DNA of 64,000 nucleotides, taken from positions 115,995 to 179,994 of the forward strand of contig CAWJAM010000012.1 of NCBI GenBank assembly GCA_963840835.1, written 5' to 3'. Origin of the DNA: Rubrobacter_D sp963840835. Lineage in GTDB: Bacteria > Actinomycetota > Rubrobacteria > Rubrobacterales > Rubrobacteraceae. Below the pieces are notes generated by a model. It ran no database searches. It had not been told where the DNA came from and saw only the letters and a program-made list of their open reading frames with translations. This document shows, one piece after another, positions 24,364-32,351 of the stretch. The stretch's first letter is position 1. Each line of letters begins with the position of its first letter. Made by a program: the position numbers and the translations under genes.

Positions 24364-25865
24364 AGCAACTCCCCCACGGCCGGCGGCAGATACTCAAGCA
24401 GGTCGGTCGCGACCATGCTCTCGGCCGGCCAGCCGGTCTGCTCCAACCAGAGCTCCGCCGCGCGACCGTGCGCCCAGGCGCCCGCCATGGCCGCCTCGTA
24501 AGTGTCCATGCCGCGAGAGAGGAGGGCCCCGATCACACCTGAGAGCACATCACCCGTGCCCGCCGTGGCCAGCGCGACGTCGCCCGTGGAGTTCACAGCG
24601 ACCTTCTCGCCATCCACTACGAGCGTATCCGAGCCCTTGAGCAGCACGCAGCAACCGTACTGCCCGGCCGCTTTACGGGCTGATTCGAGCCTGTAGGCCG
24701 ACACCGCTTTCGCCCCCGACCCGAGCAGTCGTCCCAGCTCCCCCGCGTGCGGCGTTACTACCGTTGGATGATCTCTGCCAGCGATGACGTCGGTACCAGC
24801 GAGGTTGGTGATGGCGTCTGCGTCGAGCAACACGGGGACCTCGACCTCACGCAGGATTTCCTCGACGAGGCGCCTACCTTCATCCCCCGTCCCCGTTCCC
24901 GGTCCCATTACTAGCGCCGTAGCTCTTCCCGCAAGCGAAAGTATCTCCTCCAACGCCCCCGATCCCATGAAGCCTTCTTCGTCCTCCGCGACGCCGTAGA
25001 CGAGCGCTTCGGTGAGCGCGAGGTCGACGTTGGAGGCTGAACCCTCGGAGGTGGCGAGGAAGACTATGCCGCATCCCGTTCTCTGCGCACCGCGGACGAC
25101 CATCACAGGGGCTCCGGTCATCCCGCGGGACCCAGCGACGACGAGCAGCGCGCCGGCCGAGTACTTGTGGGCGGGCTCGGAGGTGCGCGGTATAGTGCCC
25201 CGCAGCGAGGCCGCGTCGGTCCAGACGAGTAGGGGGTCTACATCGGCTTCTTGCGGGATGCCTATGTCTACGGCGATGACCTCGCCCGAGTGTTCGCGGC
25301 CGGGGGAGATCACACACCCCACCTTCGCCGCGTGCGCGCAGACCGTGAGGTCGGCGACCACGGCAGCCCCTTGTACTTTGCCGGTCGCCCCGTCCACGCC
25401 GGAGGGCACGTCTACGGCCATCACGGGGGCGGAAGCTGAGTTCACCTGTTCGATGATCCCGGCTTCTCTCTCACGCACCTCCCCCGAGAACCCCGTCCCA
25501 AGCAGGGCGTCGACGACGAGGTCAGCCGCAGCTAGCTCCGAGGCGAGGTCTTCCGATTCGATGAGCTTTATGTCGAGGTTACGCAGTGCCTCGAGATTGA
25601 TCGCTGGGTCCCCCTCGTACCCATCCTTCGTCGCCAGGACGGCTACCTCGACGCCCGAGCGGTGCAGCTCGCGGGCGATGACGAAGCCGTCGCCGCCGTT
25701 GTTGCCGCCGCCTGAGAGGACGATGGTGCGGCGCGGGGCGTAATGTTCGAGGGCTAGACTGGCCATCGCCGTGCCGGCCCGCTCCATGAGCACGGCGCCC
25801 GGGATGCCCAGGTCCTGGGCCCCTGCGTCTGCACGGAACATCTCTTCGGCCGTGTAGAGCTTCAA
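24360..25865 (-). CDS. nnrDE: Bifunctional NAD(P)HX epimerase / ADP-dependent NAD(P)HX dehydratase
   Basis: 501 residues. It repairs hydrated NAD(P)H, a metabolite-damage repair role. The N-terminal epimerase domain has the substrate loop IVLSGGGNNGGDGFVIAR and VDALLGTGFSGEV. The C-terminal ribokinase-like dehydratase has VMGPGTGTGDEG, VLLKGSDTLVV and the catalytic NSTGDVALATAGTGDVLSG. The TTG start (25865) overlaps the acpS stop as TTGA and yields the conserved KLYTAEEMFRAD. It is co-transcribed with acpS and ymdB. Confidence 0.94.
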   Translation of the reverse strand: MKLYTAEEMFRADAGAQDLGIPGAVLMERAGTAMASLALEHYAPRRTIVLSGGGNNGGDGFVIARELHRSGVEVAVLATKDGYEGDPAINLEALRNLDIKLIESEDLASELAAADLVVDALLGTGFSGEVREREAGIIEQVNSASAPVMAVDVPSGVDGATGKVQGAAVVADLTVCAHAAKVGCVISPGREHSGEVIAVDIGIPQEADVDPLLVWTDAASLRGTIPRTSEPAHKYSAGALLVVAGSRGMTGAPVMVVRGAQRTGCGIVFLATSEGSASNVDLALTEALVYGVAEDEEGFMGSGALEEILSLAGRATALVMGPGTGTGDEGRRLVEEILREVEVPVLLDADAITNLAGTDVIAGRDHPTVVTPHAGELGRLLGSGAKAVSAYRLESARKAAGQYGCCVLLKGSDTLVVDGEKVAVNSTGDVALATAGTGDVLSGVIGALLSRGMDTYEAAMAGAWAHGRAAELWLEQTGWPAESMVATDLLEYLPPAVGELL

Positions 25866-26260
25866 CCGGAGATCTGCTCCCTGCGCACGATGCATACGGC
25901 GACAGCCGAGAGCTCGGAGTGGGTTATGGAGATGTAGAGGTCTTCCTCGCGGACGCCAACGGCGTCGGCGAACTTCTTGATCTTCCCGAAGATACGGACT
26001 GTCGGGGCGCGTCTGGGAAGCCGCACGACCTCGACGCCGTTCCATTGGATCAGGCCGCACCCCAGAGCTTTGGTCACCGCCTCTTTGGCGGCCCAGCGTC
26101 CGGCGTAGTGACGCTCGGCGAAGCGGTACTTCTCGCAGTAGGAGATCTCGGCCTCCGTAAACAGGCGCTGGCGTATCCTCGGGGTGCGCGTCAGGGCGAA
26201 CTGCATCCTCTCGACGTCGACGACGTCTACCCCGATTCCAGGTACGACGAATCTTTCCAC
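25862..26260 (-). CDS. acpS: Holo-[acyl-carrier-protein] synthase
   Basis: 132 residues. It transfers 4'-phosphopantetheine from CoA to ACP. The conserved GIGVDVVDVERMQFAL (Mg-binding Asp), FTEAEISYCEKY, GRWAAKEAVTKALG and VSITHSE-like YISITHSELSAVAV are all seen. The GTG start has TAACAT seven bases upstream and no Shine-Dalgarno, i.e. a leaderless promoter. The classical acpS-nnr pairing is present. Confidence 0.95.
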   Translation of the reverse strand: MERFVVPGIGVDVVDVERMQFALTRTPRIRQRLFTEAEISYCEKYRFAERHYAGRWAAKEAVTKALGCGLIQWNGVEVVRLPRRAPTVRIFGKIKKFADAVGVREEDLYISITHSELSAVAVCIVRREQISG

Positions 26261-26273
26261 GAGCGGTATGTTA
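26261..26273 (-). promoter_or_regulatory. Leaderless promoter -10 box of acpS
   Basis: TAACAT (26268-26273, minus strand) lies seven bases before the acpS GTG. Confidence 0.5.
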
Positions 26274-26280
26274 CGGCAGA

Positions 26281-27192
26281 TTGTCCTCCGGCAAAAGGGC
26301 TATAGTATCAAGATGGATAAGGTCCACAGACGCCGTCATCATCGGCAACCCGAACTCGGGACGCGCGGGCGACGCGGGTTATCTGGAGCGTTTCGCGAAG
26401 ATCCTGCGCTCCGGGGGCCTGAGTGTAGAGGTTCTGAACACCGAGCATCCCAACCACGCCACCGAGCTCGCCGCCCTCGCCGGAGACCGCCTGGTCGTGG
26501 CCGCCGGGGGCGACGGTACGGTAAACGAGGTTCTGAACGGGCTCTCGCCGGACTCCACGCTAGGCATTCTGCCGCTAGGCACGGCGAACGTGCTTGCGAG
26601 GGAGCTCGGACTGCCGCTCGATACGGAGGAGGCCTGCCGGCGCATCCTGGACGGCGAGATCTCGCGGGTAGACTTCGGCGTCGCCACGGACGATAAGGGC
26701 ACGGAGCGCCGCTTCGCGTGCATGGCCGGCATAGGCTTCGATGCGAAGGTGGTCGGCACCGTGACGCCGCGCCTGAAGCGCTTCCTGCGGGGCCTGGCCT
26801 TCTCACTTACCGCGTTCAAGGTGTTCTTCGGGAGCAAGTTCCCCCCGCTGGAGATAAGCCACGGCGACGAGGTACACGTCGCGAGGTTCGCCATAGTGGC
26901 CAACGGCCACTACTATGGCGGGGACTTCAAGGTGTCGGGTCCCGGCCTGCTAACGAGCGGCGAGCTCGAGACCGTCCTCGTAGAGCGCGTGAGCGCCCTC
27001 CTCAGGCCTGACGTGTTCGCCGGGATCATGGCGCGAATACCCCTGAACCGCTCGATGGAATCTTTCACCTCCACGGAGGTCCGCGCCAGGGCCACCGGCG
27101 CGAAGGTGCCTGTGCAGCTCGACGGCGAGCTCTGGGGCGAGTTGCCCATGTCCTTCCGCATCGAACCCGCCGCCCTGAACGTCATCCACTAG
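26281..27192 (+). CDS. Diacylglycerol/sphingosine kinase-like lipid kinase (YegS/DagK family), start unclear
   Basis: About 290 residues of DAGKc kinase. The N-terminal strand VIIGNPNSGRAG, the nucleotide-binding VVAAGGDGTVNEVLNGL and GILPLGTANVLARELGLP, then CMAGIGFDAKVV and HYYGGDFKVSGPG. It probably phosphorylates a membrane diacylglycerol or related lipid. No good start is in frame: only a TTG at 26281. A leaderless-type signal (TATAGT-N6-ATG, ATG at 26313) is one base out of frame; dropping one C after GATAAGGTC would join it as MDKVTDAVIIGNP. An indel at the 5' end is therefore likely. Confidence 0.85.
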   Translation: MSSGKRAIVSRWIRSTDAVIIGNPNSGRAGDAGYLERFAKILRSGGLSVEVLNTEHPNHATELAALAGDRLVVAAGGDGTVNEVLNGLSPDSTLGILPLGTANVLARELGLPLDTEEACRRILDGEISRVDFGVATDDKGTERRFACMAGIGFDAKVVGTVTPRLKRFLRGLAFSLTAFKVFFGSKFPPLEISHGDEVHVARFAIVANGHYYGGDFKVSGPGLLTSGELETVLVERVSALLRPDVFAGIMARIPLNRSMESFTSTEVRARATGAKVPVQLDGELWGELPMSFRIEPAALNVIH

Positions 27193-27193
27193 A

Positions 27194-27228
27194 GCGGCTC
27201 GCGAAAGGCCAGGCCTTTCGCGAACCGC
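27194..27228 (+). terminator. Terminator hairpin after the lipid kinase
   Basis: GCGGCTCGCGAAAGGCC pairs with GGCCTTTCGCGAACCGC across a single-base loop, with one mismatch, directly after the stop codon. The T-tract is weak. Confidence 0.65.
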
Positions 27229-27230
27229 GC

Positions 27231-27291
27231 CGTCAGCTTTCAGCTTTTTGTTCTTGCTGAAGTGCTGACCGGCTGAAATGCTGACCTGCTA
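27231..27291. repeat. Family A repeat, short form
   Basis: GTCAGCTTTCAGC, an AT-rich loop, then GCTGAAGTGCTGACCGGC and TGAAATGCTGACC. It abuts the glmS stop codon. Confidence 0.8.
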
Positions 27292-29124
27292 TTCCACCGT
27301 GACGCACTTGGCGAGGTTGCGCGGCTTGTCCACGTCGAGGCCCTGGTTCCTGGCGACGTGGTATGCGAGCAGTTGCAACGGCACGCTACAGATAAGGGGT
27401 GTAACTATCTCCGGCGCCTCGGGAACCGGGAGTATCAGGCGGGCGACGCGTTCTGCGGCCCTATCTCCTTCGCGGGCGACGACGATCACGTTCGCCCCCC
27501 TGGCGATTGTCTCTTCGACGTTGGAGAGGGTCTTCTCCCGAACCAGACCTTCTCCGAGGATGGCTATGACCGGACAGTACTCATCTACGAGCGCTATGGG
27601 GCCGTGCTTCATCTCGCCCGCCGGGTAACCCTCGGCGGGCAGGTAGGAGATCTCCTTGAGCTTCAAAGCCCCCTCCAGCGCCACCGGATGCGAGATGCCG
27701 CGCCCCAAAAAGAGCGAGCACCGCGCGCCGTCGAAGACCTCTATCGCCTCCGAGACCCGGTTCCCGAGCCCTTCGAGTGTCTCCCCGACCTTTTCCGGCG
27801 CCAGCCTGAGGCCGCGTCCGACCTCCCGCAACGCTTCGTCGGTCATGACACCGCGAATACCGGCAAGTTTCAGCGCCAGCAGGTCGAGGACGGCGACCTG
27901 GCAGGCGAAGGCTTTGGTGGAGGCCACGCAGATCTCCGGCCCCGCTTTCGTGAGCAGGACCGCGTCGGCCTCGCGCGTGATGAGCGACCCTTGCGTGTTG
28001 GTGACGGCGAGGATCTTCGCCCCAAACTCCCGGGCCGCCCCAATGGCCGCGAGGGTGTCCGTGGTCTCTCCGCTCTGGCTTATGGCGACGACGAGGGTCT
28101 TCTCGTCCCCGATGGGGTCGGCGTAGCGGTACTCACTGGCGATTGCGACCTCGACGGGTATCCTGGCGAGCTTCTCTATGGCGTGCTTGCCGAGCAGGCC
28201 GGCGTGGTAGGCCGTGCCACAGGCGACGATCACCACGCGCTCTACCCGCGAGAGGTCGAGGTCCATCTCCGAGAGGTCGACGACACCCTCGGCATCTATA
28301 CGGCCGAGAAGGGTCGCGCCTAAAGCGCCGGGCTGCTCGTGGATCTCCTTGAGCATGTAGTCCTCGTAGCCGCCTAGCTCGACGGCCTCGGCTTCCCAAT
28401 CTACCTCGAAGCTCTCGCGCTCGACGCGCTCGCCCTCCGGGGTGAACACTTCTACCGAGGAGGCGGTGATCTCGACGATCTCACCGTTCTCCACCACCAG
28501 GAACTCGTGCGTCTCCCCGAGCAAAGCCTGCACGGCGCTGGCCAGGAAGTTCTCCCCACTCCCGAATCCGACGACTAGCGGGCTCTTGTGCCTGGCAGCA
28601 ACAACCTTGCCGGGCTCGTCCACACTAACCGCCGCAACCGCGAAGGATCCATCGAGCCGCCGGAGCACCCCGCCGAGCGCGGTCCTTAACGTTTCCCCAG
28701 CCTCGACCCTCTCGGCGATGAGGTGCGCCATCACCTCGGTGTCGGTCTCGGAACGGAAGACGACGCCTCGCCCCTCGAGTTCTTCCTTGAGCTCGGTGAA
28801 GTTCTCGATGATGCCGTTGTGCACGACGGCGACGCGCCCGTCTCCGCCGAGATGGGGGTGCGCATTCTCCTCGCTGGGAGGCCCGTGCGTCGCCCAACGG
28901 GTGTGACCCACCCCGGTACGCGACCGGGAGAGGTCCCCGTTGCGAGAGGCGAGGTTACGCCCGAGGTTCTCGAGCCGCCCGACCTCCCTGATCTGCTCTA
29001 TCCGACCGTCCCTCTGAAGGGCCAGCCCGGCCGAATCGTAACCACGATACTCGAGGTGTCCGAGCCCCTCCATGAGCACCTCGACACACCGCTCTCTACC
29101 GGCGTAACCCACGATACCGCACAA
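27289..29124 (-). CDS. glmS: Glutamine--fructose-6-phosphate aminotransferase (isomerising)
   Basis: 611 residues, normal length. It makes glucosamine-6-phosphate, the entry to peptidoglycan amino sugars. The catalytic Cys follows the initiator (M-CGIVGYAGRE), which fixes the TTG start at 29124; GGAGGTACGCCC precedes it. Other marks: VGHTRWATHGPPSEENAHPH, then the two SIS domains (VACGTAYHAGLLGKHAIE, SQSGETTDTLAAI) and the C-terminal NLAKCVTVE. Expression is almost certainly controlled by the self-cleaving ribozyme immediately upstream. Confidence 0.97.
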   Translation of the reverse strand: MCGIVGYAGRERCVEVLMEGLGHLEYRGYDSAGLALQRDGRIEQIREVGRLENLGRNLASRNGDLSRSRTGVGHTRWATHGPPSEENAHPHLGGDGRVAVVHNGIIENFTELKEELEGRGVVFRSETDTEVMAHLIAERVEAGETLRTALGGVLRRLDGSFAVAAVSVDEPGKVVAARHKSPLVVGFGSGENFLASAVQALLGETHEFLVVENGEIVEITASSVEVFTPEGERVERESFEVDWEAEAVELGGYEDYMLKEIHEQPGALGATLLGRIDAEGVVDLSEMDLDLSRVERVVIVACGTAYHAGLLGKHAIEKLARIPVEVAIASEYRYADPIGDEKTLVVAISQSGETTDTLAAIGAAREFGAKILAVTNTQGSLITREADAVLLTKAGPEICVASTKAFACQVAVLDLLALKLAGIRGVMTDEALREVGRGLRLAPEKVGETLEGLGNRVSEAIEVFDGARCSLFLGRGISHPVALEGALKLKEISYLPAEGYPAGEMKHGPIALVDEYCPVIAILGEGLVREKTLSNVEETIARGANVIVVAREGDRAAERVARLILPVPEAPEIVTPLICSVPLQLLAYHVARNQGLDVDKPRNLAKCVTVE

Positions 29125-29171
29125 GGGCGTACCTCCCTGTCTATCCGAGATGGGACCCGACAGGGTAGAGA

Positions 29172-29350
29172 GGAGACAGAGCAAGATATGCCCTGTCCGG
29201 GCCGGAACGGTGCTTTGTCCCCGGCGTCACCGCCGGGATTTGTCACCGCCCTTACGACCGCCCGAAGCCGAGACGCACCCGCCGAATGCTTCGATGAACG
29301 TCTTCCTCGTCGACTCCCACACCTTGCCGCGAGAGTCCTGGCGCTGTTAT
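29172..29350 (-). ncRNA. glmS ribozyme (glucosamine-6-phosphate-activated self-cleaving riboswitch)
   Basis: Minus-strand leader of glmS. It matches the class's conserved core in order: cleavage site A/GCGCC (A at 29345, G1 at 29344), GTCGACGAGGA, ATCGAAGCATTCGGCGGG followed by TGCGTCTCGGC, GGTCGTAAGGGCGGTGACAAA, and the peripheral hairpin CCCGGCGGTGACGCCGGGG followed by ACAAAG. GlcN6P binding triggers cleavage and mRNA decay in known members, giving feedback on glmS. It ends ~50 nt before the start codon. Boundaries are approximate to about 10 bases. Confidence 0.93.
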
Positions 29351-29499
29351 TTCTCTACCCCGCAAGCTGCGACGATCCCATCGAGCCTACTGGTCATCTA
29401 CCGCGACGTACTCTTCCCCAGCCCAACCTCCGTATCCTCTCCGGAACGATACCGCATACTCTAGCGATTGCGCGGCGGAAAAGAAACTCTGAAGCTCTA

Positions 29500-30288
29500 T
29501 TAGAAGTTCAAACTCACGATGCCAGATAGTGCCAGGAAGGCGATGATGACGGGCTGGTGTATCAGGTAGATAACCAGCGAATTCCTCCCGAGCGGGAGGA
29601 GCGGTCTCGCCGGCATTGGCACGTGATTCGTCTGGCTCGCCGGCCGCAGGCCATCACGGTACACGAGGTTTCCGAAGAACAGCCCGACCAGAACGACGCC
29701 GAACCAGGGCAACAAAGGCCTGTAATCCGGCATCATCACGCCCTCGGGCAAGATGCCGAAAGGCGACAGCCAGAGACTCTCGGAGGTAAGGCCCTGGGCC
29801 AGGATGTACTGGCCGGTGGCGAAGATGAGGGTGCCGAGGATGAGGTTGGTGAAACGGAGTCCCAGGAACGGGTAAGCGAGGATGATTGAGACCCCGATCA
29901 GGTGCAGTATCCCGAACGCCACCACGCCCATCCCAAGGACCAGAAAGACGCCGGTCAGGATCATCCCGTAAGCGAGAACCCTCAAACCCCTGGCCAGGTA
30001 CTTTGCGAAGAGCCTCCACCCCGAAAGGCTGGTCCTCGTCCGGCTTATGGCGAGTGAGACGCCGACGAGGAAGAGGAAGAGACCCGCCGTAAGGTCGGCG
30101 AAGAGATCCCAGCTCCCCGAGGTGGACCTTATGTCGTAGCCGCCAAGAGCGTCCAGGTCGTAGGTCGTGTGGTAGATGACCATCATGATGATGGCTACGC
30201 CACGGGCGGCGTCCACCTCCCAGAACCTGTTCGGCTTCTGCCCCACGCTCCGCTCCGTATCCTTCTCCTCTCCGGTTTTCGGGATCAT
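29500..30288 (-). CDS. DUF1624 / heparan-alpha-glucosaminide N-acetyltransferase-like membrane protein
   Basis: 262 residues with about seven hydrophobic spans. The N-terminal RFWEVDAARGVAIIMMVIYH with the catalytic-type His, and DLTAGLFLFLVGVSLAISR, are hallmarks of the DUF1624 (acyltransferase-3-related) family. A C-terminal PLGRNSLVIYLIHQPVIIAF is also typical. It probably acylates a periplasmic or cell-wall sugar; the substrate is unknown. Convergent with nothing on its left except the glmS leader; divergent from the acetyltransferase at 30338. Confidence 0.82.
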   Translation of the reverse strand: MIPKTGEEKDTERSVGQKPNRFWEVDAARGVAIIMMVIYHTTYDLDALGGYDIRSTSGSWDLFADLTAGLFLFLVGVSLAISRTRTSLSGWRLFAKYLARGLRVLAYGMILTGVFLVLGMGVVAFGILHLIGVSIILAYPFLGLRFTNLILGTLIFATGQYILAQGLTSESLWLSPFGILPEGVMMPDYRPLLPWFGVVLVGLFFGNLVYRDGLRPASQTNHVPMPARPLLPLGRNSLVIYLIHQPVIIAFLALSGIVSLNF

Positions 30289-30325
30289 ACCCCACCCCCG
30301 CCGCCGCAGACCGCGACGCGTGGGT

Positions 30326-30340
30326 TAGGATTGGGGCGTG
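30326..30340 (+). promoter_or_regulatory. Leaderless promoter -10 box
   Basis: TAGGAT, six bases, then the GTG start at 30338. Confidence 0.5.
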
Positions 30341-30826
30341 GACAAGGACTTCATCATCAGACAGGGACGCAGGGAGGACGCGGCAGGGGCGGCGCGGCTC
30401 TGGATGCAGAGCGCCGAGGAGCACACGGTCCACGACCGGGTCTACGAAACTTCGCCGGGCGCCGAGAAGACGATGCGCCGCTTTCTGGCCGACGTGGCGA
30501 ACAGCAGCTACTCATTCCTCTTCGTGGCAGAGGCCGAAGACAGGACGGTCGGCTTTATCTCGGGCGAGCTCCGTCAGGGCTCCCCCGCCTTCCTCCCAAA
30601 GACGTGGGCCTCGGTGGACGACGTATTCGTCGAACCCGGGTACCGCAACCGAGGCGTGGGCCACGCCCTCCTGCGAAGCGTCCAAGCCTGGGCGCGGCAG
30701 AGGGACGCGGATGGGATCTCCCTCCAGGTCGCCGCCGCCAACGCGCGGGGCCGCAAGTTCTACGACGACCTGGGGTTTCGGGAGGTCTCTGTCTATCAGG
30801 TACTAGAATTTGGAATTGAGAATTAG
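30338..30826 (+). CDS. GNAT family N-acetyltransferase
   Basis: 162 residues. Acetyl-CoA-binding motif A is DDVFVEPGYRNRGVGHALLRSV, followed by ISLQVAAANARGRKFYDDLGFREV (motif B). FIIRQGRREDAAGAARLW at the N-terminus is a standard GNAT start. The substrate is unknown. The GTG start has no ribosome-binding site but a TAGGAT box six bases upstream. It runs convergently towards a second, unrelated GNAT gene. Confidence 0.85.
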   Translation: MDKDFIIRQGRREDAAGAARLWMQSAEEHTVHDRVYETSPGAEKTMRRFLADVANSSYSFLFVAEAEDRTVGFISGELRQGSPAFLPKTWASVDDVFVEPGYRNRGVGHALLRSVQAWARQRDADGISLQVAAANARGRKFYDDLGFREVSVYQVLEFGIEN

Positions 30827-30864
30827 GAGTTTGGAATTGTGCGTCATGTGGTCCTGTGTGGCTT

Positions 30865-31335
30865 CTAGGGTTTTGGCTTTCTGTCTGTCCTTTTGTCGCT
30901 GATGGGTAGAGAGCGGGAGAGGACTCGTACGCTTTTCTCGGGCTCGTAGCCCAGGGCTGCGTAGAATGCCTCGGCTTCATCACCCTGGATCTGAACTTCA
31001 ACGTAAGAGATGTCGTGCTGTGTGCAACGTTCGTCCGCAGCTGTAAGTAGAGTCTGTCCTATGCCCTGGCGTCTGGCCTCGGGGCTGACGTAGAGGTCTT
31101 CGATGCTGGCGAAGAGCGCGCCGGCGGCGATGTTGGGACGGTAGGCGAGGATGGCCACGCCCAGTATACGGTCTTCGGTCCTGGCGGCGAGTACCTCCAT
31201 GTCTCCGGCATCGACGGCCCTGCGCATTCGTTCGGCGAGGTCTTCGGGGACTGGCTCGCTGCCTCTGAGAGACTCTTCGAGGAGCGCCAGGGGTTCGGTG
31301 AGGCCGGTCGCTGGGATGACCTCGACCGGGTTCAA
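30865..31335 (-). CDS. GNAT family N-acetyltransferase
   Basis: 156 residues. The GNAT core is IEDLYVSPEARRQGIGQTLL, then ISYVEVQIQGDEAEAFYAALGYEP. The TTG start overlaps the upstream threonine aldolase stop codon (TTGA), so it is the last gene of the acylphosphatase-RNase HIII-threonine aldolase-GNAT operon. The substrate is unknown; the close coupling suggests a housekeeping role in the same conditions as its partners. Confidence 0.84.
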   Translation of the reverse strand: MNPVEVIPATGLTEPLALLEESLRGSEPVPEDLAERMRRAVDAGDMEVLAARTEDRILGVAILAYRPNIAAGALFASIEDLYVSPEARRQGIGQTLLTAADERCTQHDISYVEVQIQGDEAEAFYAALGYEPEKSVRVLSRSLPISDKRTDRKPKP

Positions 31336-32351
31336 TGTTCGATGGCGCTCGCGGTGATCCTGGCTGCTGCTTCGACGGCCATCTCTACCTCTCTATCCCC
31401 GACATCGAGGTGGGTGCACAGGCGGATGTAGCCGGGTTTGCCTGGGGTCGCTAGCACGCCTTCGCGGGCGAGGGCTTGCAAGAACTCGGGTGGGTTGTCT
31501 ACGGCGACGAGGATCAGGTTGGTCTCGGGTTCCCTGGCAGAGTAGCCGGCCTCTCTCAGTCCTGCGGCGAGGTTGCTGGCCCTTTCGTGGTCCTCGGCCA
31601 GCCTGTCAATGTGGTTCTGGAAGGCGTAGAGGGCGGCGGCGGCGATTATGCCAGCCTGGCGCATACCGCCGCCGAAAGCCTTTCGGGTGCGGCGGGCCTC
31701 ACGGATGGTCGCTTCGTCACCGGCGAGCAGGGATCCTACGGGCGCACCGAGTCCTTTGGAGGAGCACACGGAAACGGTGTCGGCGCGGGCGCACCACTCG
31801 CTGGCTGGTATGCCGGTCGCGGCCTGCGCGTTGAACAGCCTGGCCCCGTCGAGGTGGACCTTGAGGCCATGCTCCTTCGCCGTCTCGGCGACCGCGGCGA
31901 AGTCCTCCAGCGGGAAGACCTTGCCGCCCGCGGTATTGTGGGTGTTTTCGAGGCAGAGCAGCCTCGAGCGCGGGAAGTGGACGTCCTCGGGCCTGACGGC
32001 GGTCCTGATGGTTTCAGGGTCGAGGACGCCGTTCTCGCCGGGAAGCGTACGCAGTTGGACGCCCGAGAGCATGGCCGGGGCGCCTGCCTCGTAGACGAAG
32101 ATGTGGGAGCCCTCGTGCAGCAGCACCTCTTCGCCCCTGTTCGTGCTGACGTGAACCCCGATCTGGTTCGTCATAGTCCCCGAAGGCGCGTACAACGCCG
32201 CCTCCTTGCCCAGCAAGTCCGCCACGTACTCCTCGAGCCCGCTTACCGTCGGGTCCTCTCCGAAGACGTCATCTCCGACCGGCGCCTCGAGCATCTTCCG
32301 CCGCATTCCGTCCGTCGGACGGGTCACGGTGTCGCTGCGAAGATCTATCAC
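31332..32351 (-). CDS. ltaE: Low-specificity L-threonine aldolase
   Basis: 339 residues. PLP-dependent cleavage of (allo)threonine to glycine and acetaldehyde. The N-terminus MIDLRSDTVTRPTDGMR, the FGEDPTVSGLEEY region and LCLENTHNTAGGKVFPLE are family marks. The PLP lysine is in VSVCSSKGLGAPVGS. The GTG start overlaps the rnhC stop (GTGA) and its own stop is overlapped by the downstream TTG, so both junctions are coupled. Confidence 0.93.
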   Translation of the reverse strand: MIDLRSDTVTRPTDGMRRKMLEAPVGDDVFGEDPTVSGLEEYVADLLGKEAALYAPSGTMTNQIGVHVSTNRGEEVLLHEGSHIFVYEAGAPAMLSGVQLRTLPGENGVLDPETIRTAVRPEDVHFPRSRLLCLENTHNTAGGKVFPLEDFAAVAETAKEHGLKVHLDGARLFNAQAATGIPASEWCARADTVSVCSSKGLGAPVGSLLAGDEATIREARRTRKAFGGGMRQAGIIAAAALYAFQNHIDRLAEDHERASNLAAGLREAGYSAREPETNLILVAVDNPPEFLQALAREGVLATPGKPGYIRLCTHLDVGDREVEMAVEAAARITASAIEH

